Source: Tissierellales bacterium (GTDB lineage Bacteria; Bacillota; Clostridia; Tissierellales; Sedimentibacteraceae). Taken from it: a stretch of 64,000 bases of DNA. The notes under the pieces are model-generated. The model was not told where the DNA came from. It did no database searches and saw only the letters and a program-made list of their open reading frames with translations. The stretch covers positions 310,001 to 374,000 of the forward strand of contig JAHDQO010000004.1 in assembly GCA_018433765.1 (NCBI GenBank). Reading direction: 5' to 3'. Both the position numbers and the translations under genes were made by a program. Shown piece by piece: positions 63,787-64,000 of the stretch (its first letter is position 1; each line of letters opens with the position of its first letter).

Positions 63787-64000
63787 ATGAAAATACAGAC
63801 AGTTAGAGACATTACTTTAATTTTAATAGATGAAGAAAGATATATAGCAGTTAGTTGTGATTCTTGTGGGGGAATAGGAGAAAAAGAAAAGGATGTTGTA
63901 AAAGTATCGGCTCAAATAGCTGGAGAACAAACTGCTAAAACTGTGCTTTCTGAAATAATAAGCATAGGAGCTGAGCCTTTAATGTTATCAGATGGACTAG
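63787..64000 (+). CDS. AIR-synthase-related protein, 5' part
   Basis: The first 71 residues of a gene that runs off the window. The segment VSCDSCGGIGEKEKDVVKVS and later AKTVLSEIISIGAEPLMLSDGL match the N-terminal ATP-binding half of PurM/HypE/SelD-type proteins, and resemble a Clostridial family of unknown function with CDSCGGIGEK. GGGAG precedes the ATG. It does not look like the purine enzyme PurM itself. Confidence 0.7.
   Translation, partial: MKIQTVRDITLILIDEERYIAVSCDSCGGIGEKEKDVVKVSAQIAGEQTAKTVLSEIISIGAEPLMLSDGL

Noticed and set aside
1-64000. CRISPR arrays
   Set aside because: No regularly spaced direct repeats with spacers; the dispersed repeats are irregularly placed.

Overview
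The window is AT-rich DNA from an anaerobic, low-GC Gram-positive bacterium, most likely a member of the class Clostridia. The evidence is the strong AGGAGG-type ribosome binding sites, many lipoprotein signals, a T-box leader, HydE and HydG hydrogenase maturases, an archaeal-type AspRS beside GatCAB, and a holin-like type I toxin. The species cannot be named from the sequence. No rRNA, tRNA, CRISPR array or intact insertion sequence was seen.

Layout. 0.2-4.4 kb: housekeeping genes (PepT peptidase, MFS transporter, GNAT acetyltransferase, parvulin isomerase). 4.5-12.4 kb: a one-direction cluster bracketed by two near-identical terminator hairpins. It holds a RibU-like ECF S-component, two paralogous B12-binding radical SAM enzymes, a sugar-phosphate cyclase of the sedoheptulose-7-phosphate cyclase type, an FkbM methyltransferase, a TIM-barrel isomerase with a large insertion, and a divergent LuxS-like protein. 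This resembles a small-molecule (cyclitol-type) pathway I cannot match to a known product and is the best candidate for a new system. 12.4-17.6 kb: a multi-sensor histidine kinase with two response regulators, one with HDOD and one with a degenerate HD-GYP domain. 18.1-24.2 kb: a lipoprotein, a subtilisin-like lipoprotein and a LanFEG/Bcr-type ABC exporter with its own two-component system.

24.2-34.6 kb: a candidate small RNA unit, an ion-transporter-superfamily permease, a DUF4358/MBOAT/DHHW surface-acylation trio, a tocopherol-cyclase-like protein coupled to an FAD-Rieske oxidoreductase, a lipoprotein and an Xre-TPR regulator. 34.8-37.2 kb: decayed mobile-element genes (including frameshifted mobC), a Mef-like MFS pump and a structured MITE-like element between two copies of a 22-bp palindrome. 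37.2-44 kb: glycolipid synthase and flippase-like protein, CDF transporter, ankyrin lipoprotein, a Ca2+/Na+ exchanger behind a yybP-ykoY (Mn2+) riboswitch, and an amino-acid permease. 44.4-50.2 kb: topoisomerase III, a c-di-GMP-I riboswitch upstream of an AtoE-type fatty-acid transporter, and cardiolipin synthase.

50.4-55.6 kb: an Asn T-box leader followed by non-discriminating AspRS, GatC, GatA and GatB, the machinery for tRNA-dependent asparagine formation. 55.7-59.1 kb: a small membrane protein, HydG and HydE. 59.5-63.0 kb: a Fur-family (probable Zur) regulator and a ZnuABC-type metal importer with a 9-1-9 palindromic operator at its promoter. 63.0-64.0 kb: a holin-like toxin with translation-masking RNA structure, a nucleotidyltransferase cut by an in-frame stop, and the start of an AIR-synthase-like gene.

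Intergenic spaces, especially from 50 to 61.5 kb, carry at least four families of short dispersed repeats, two of them palindromic.
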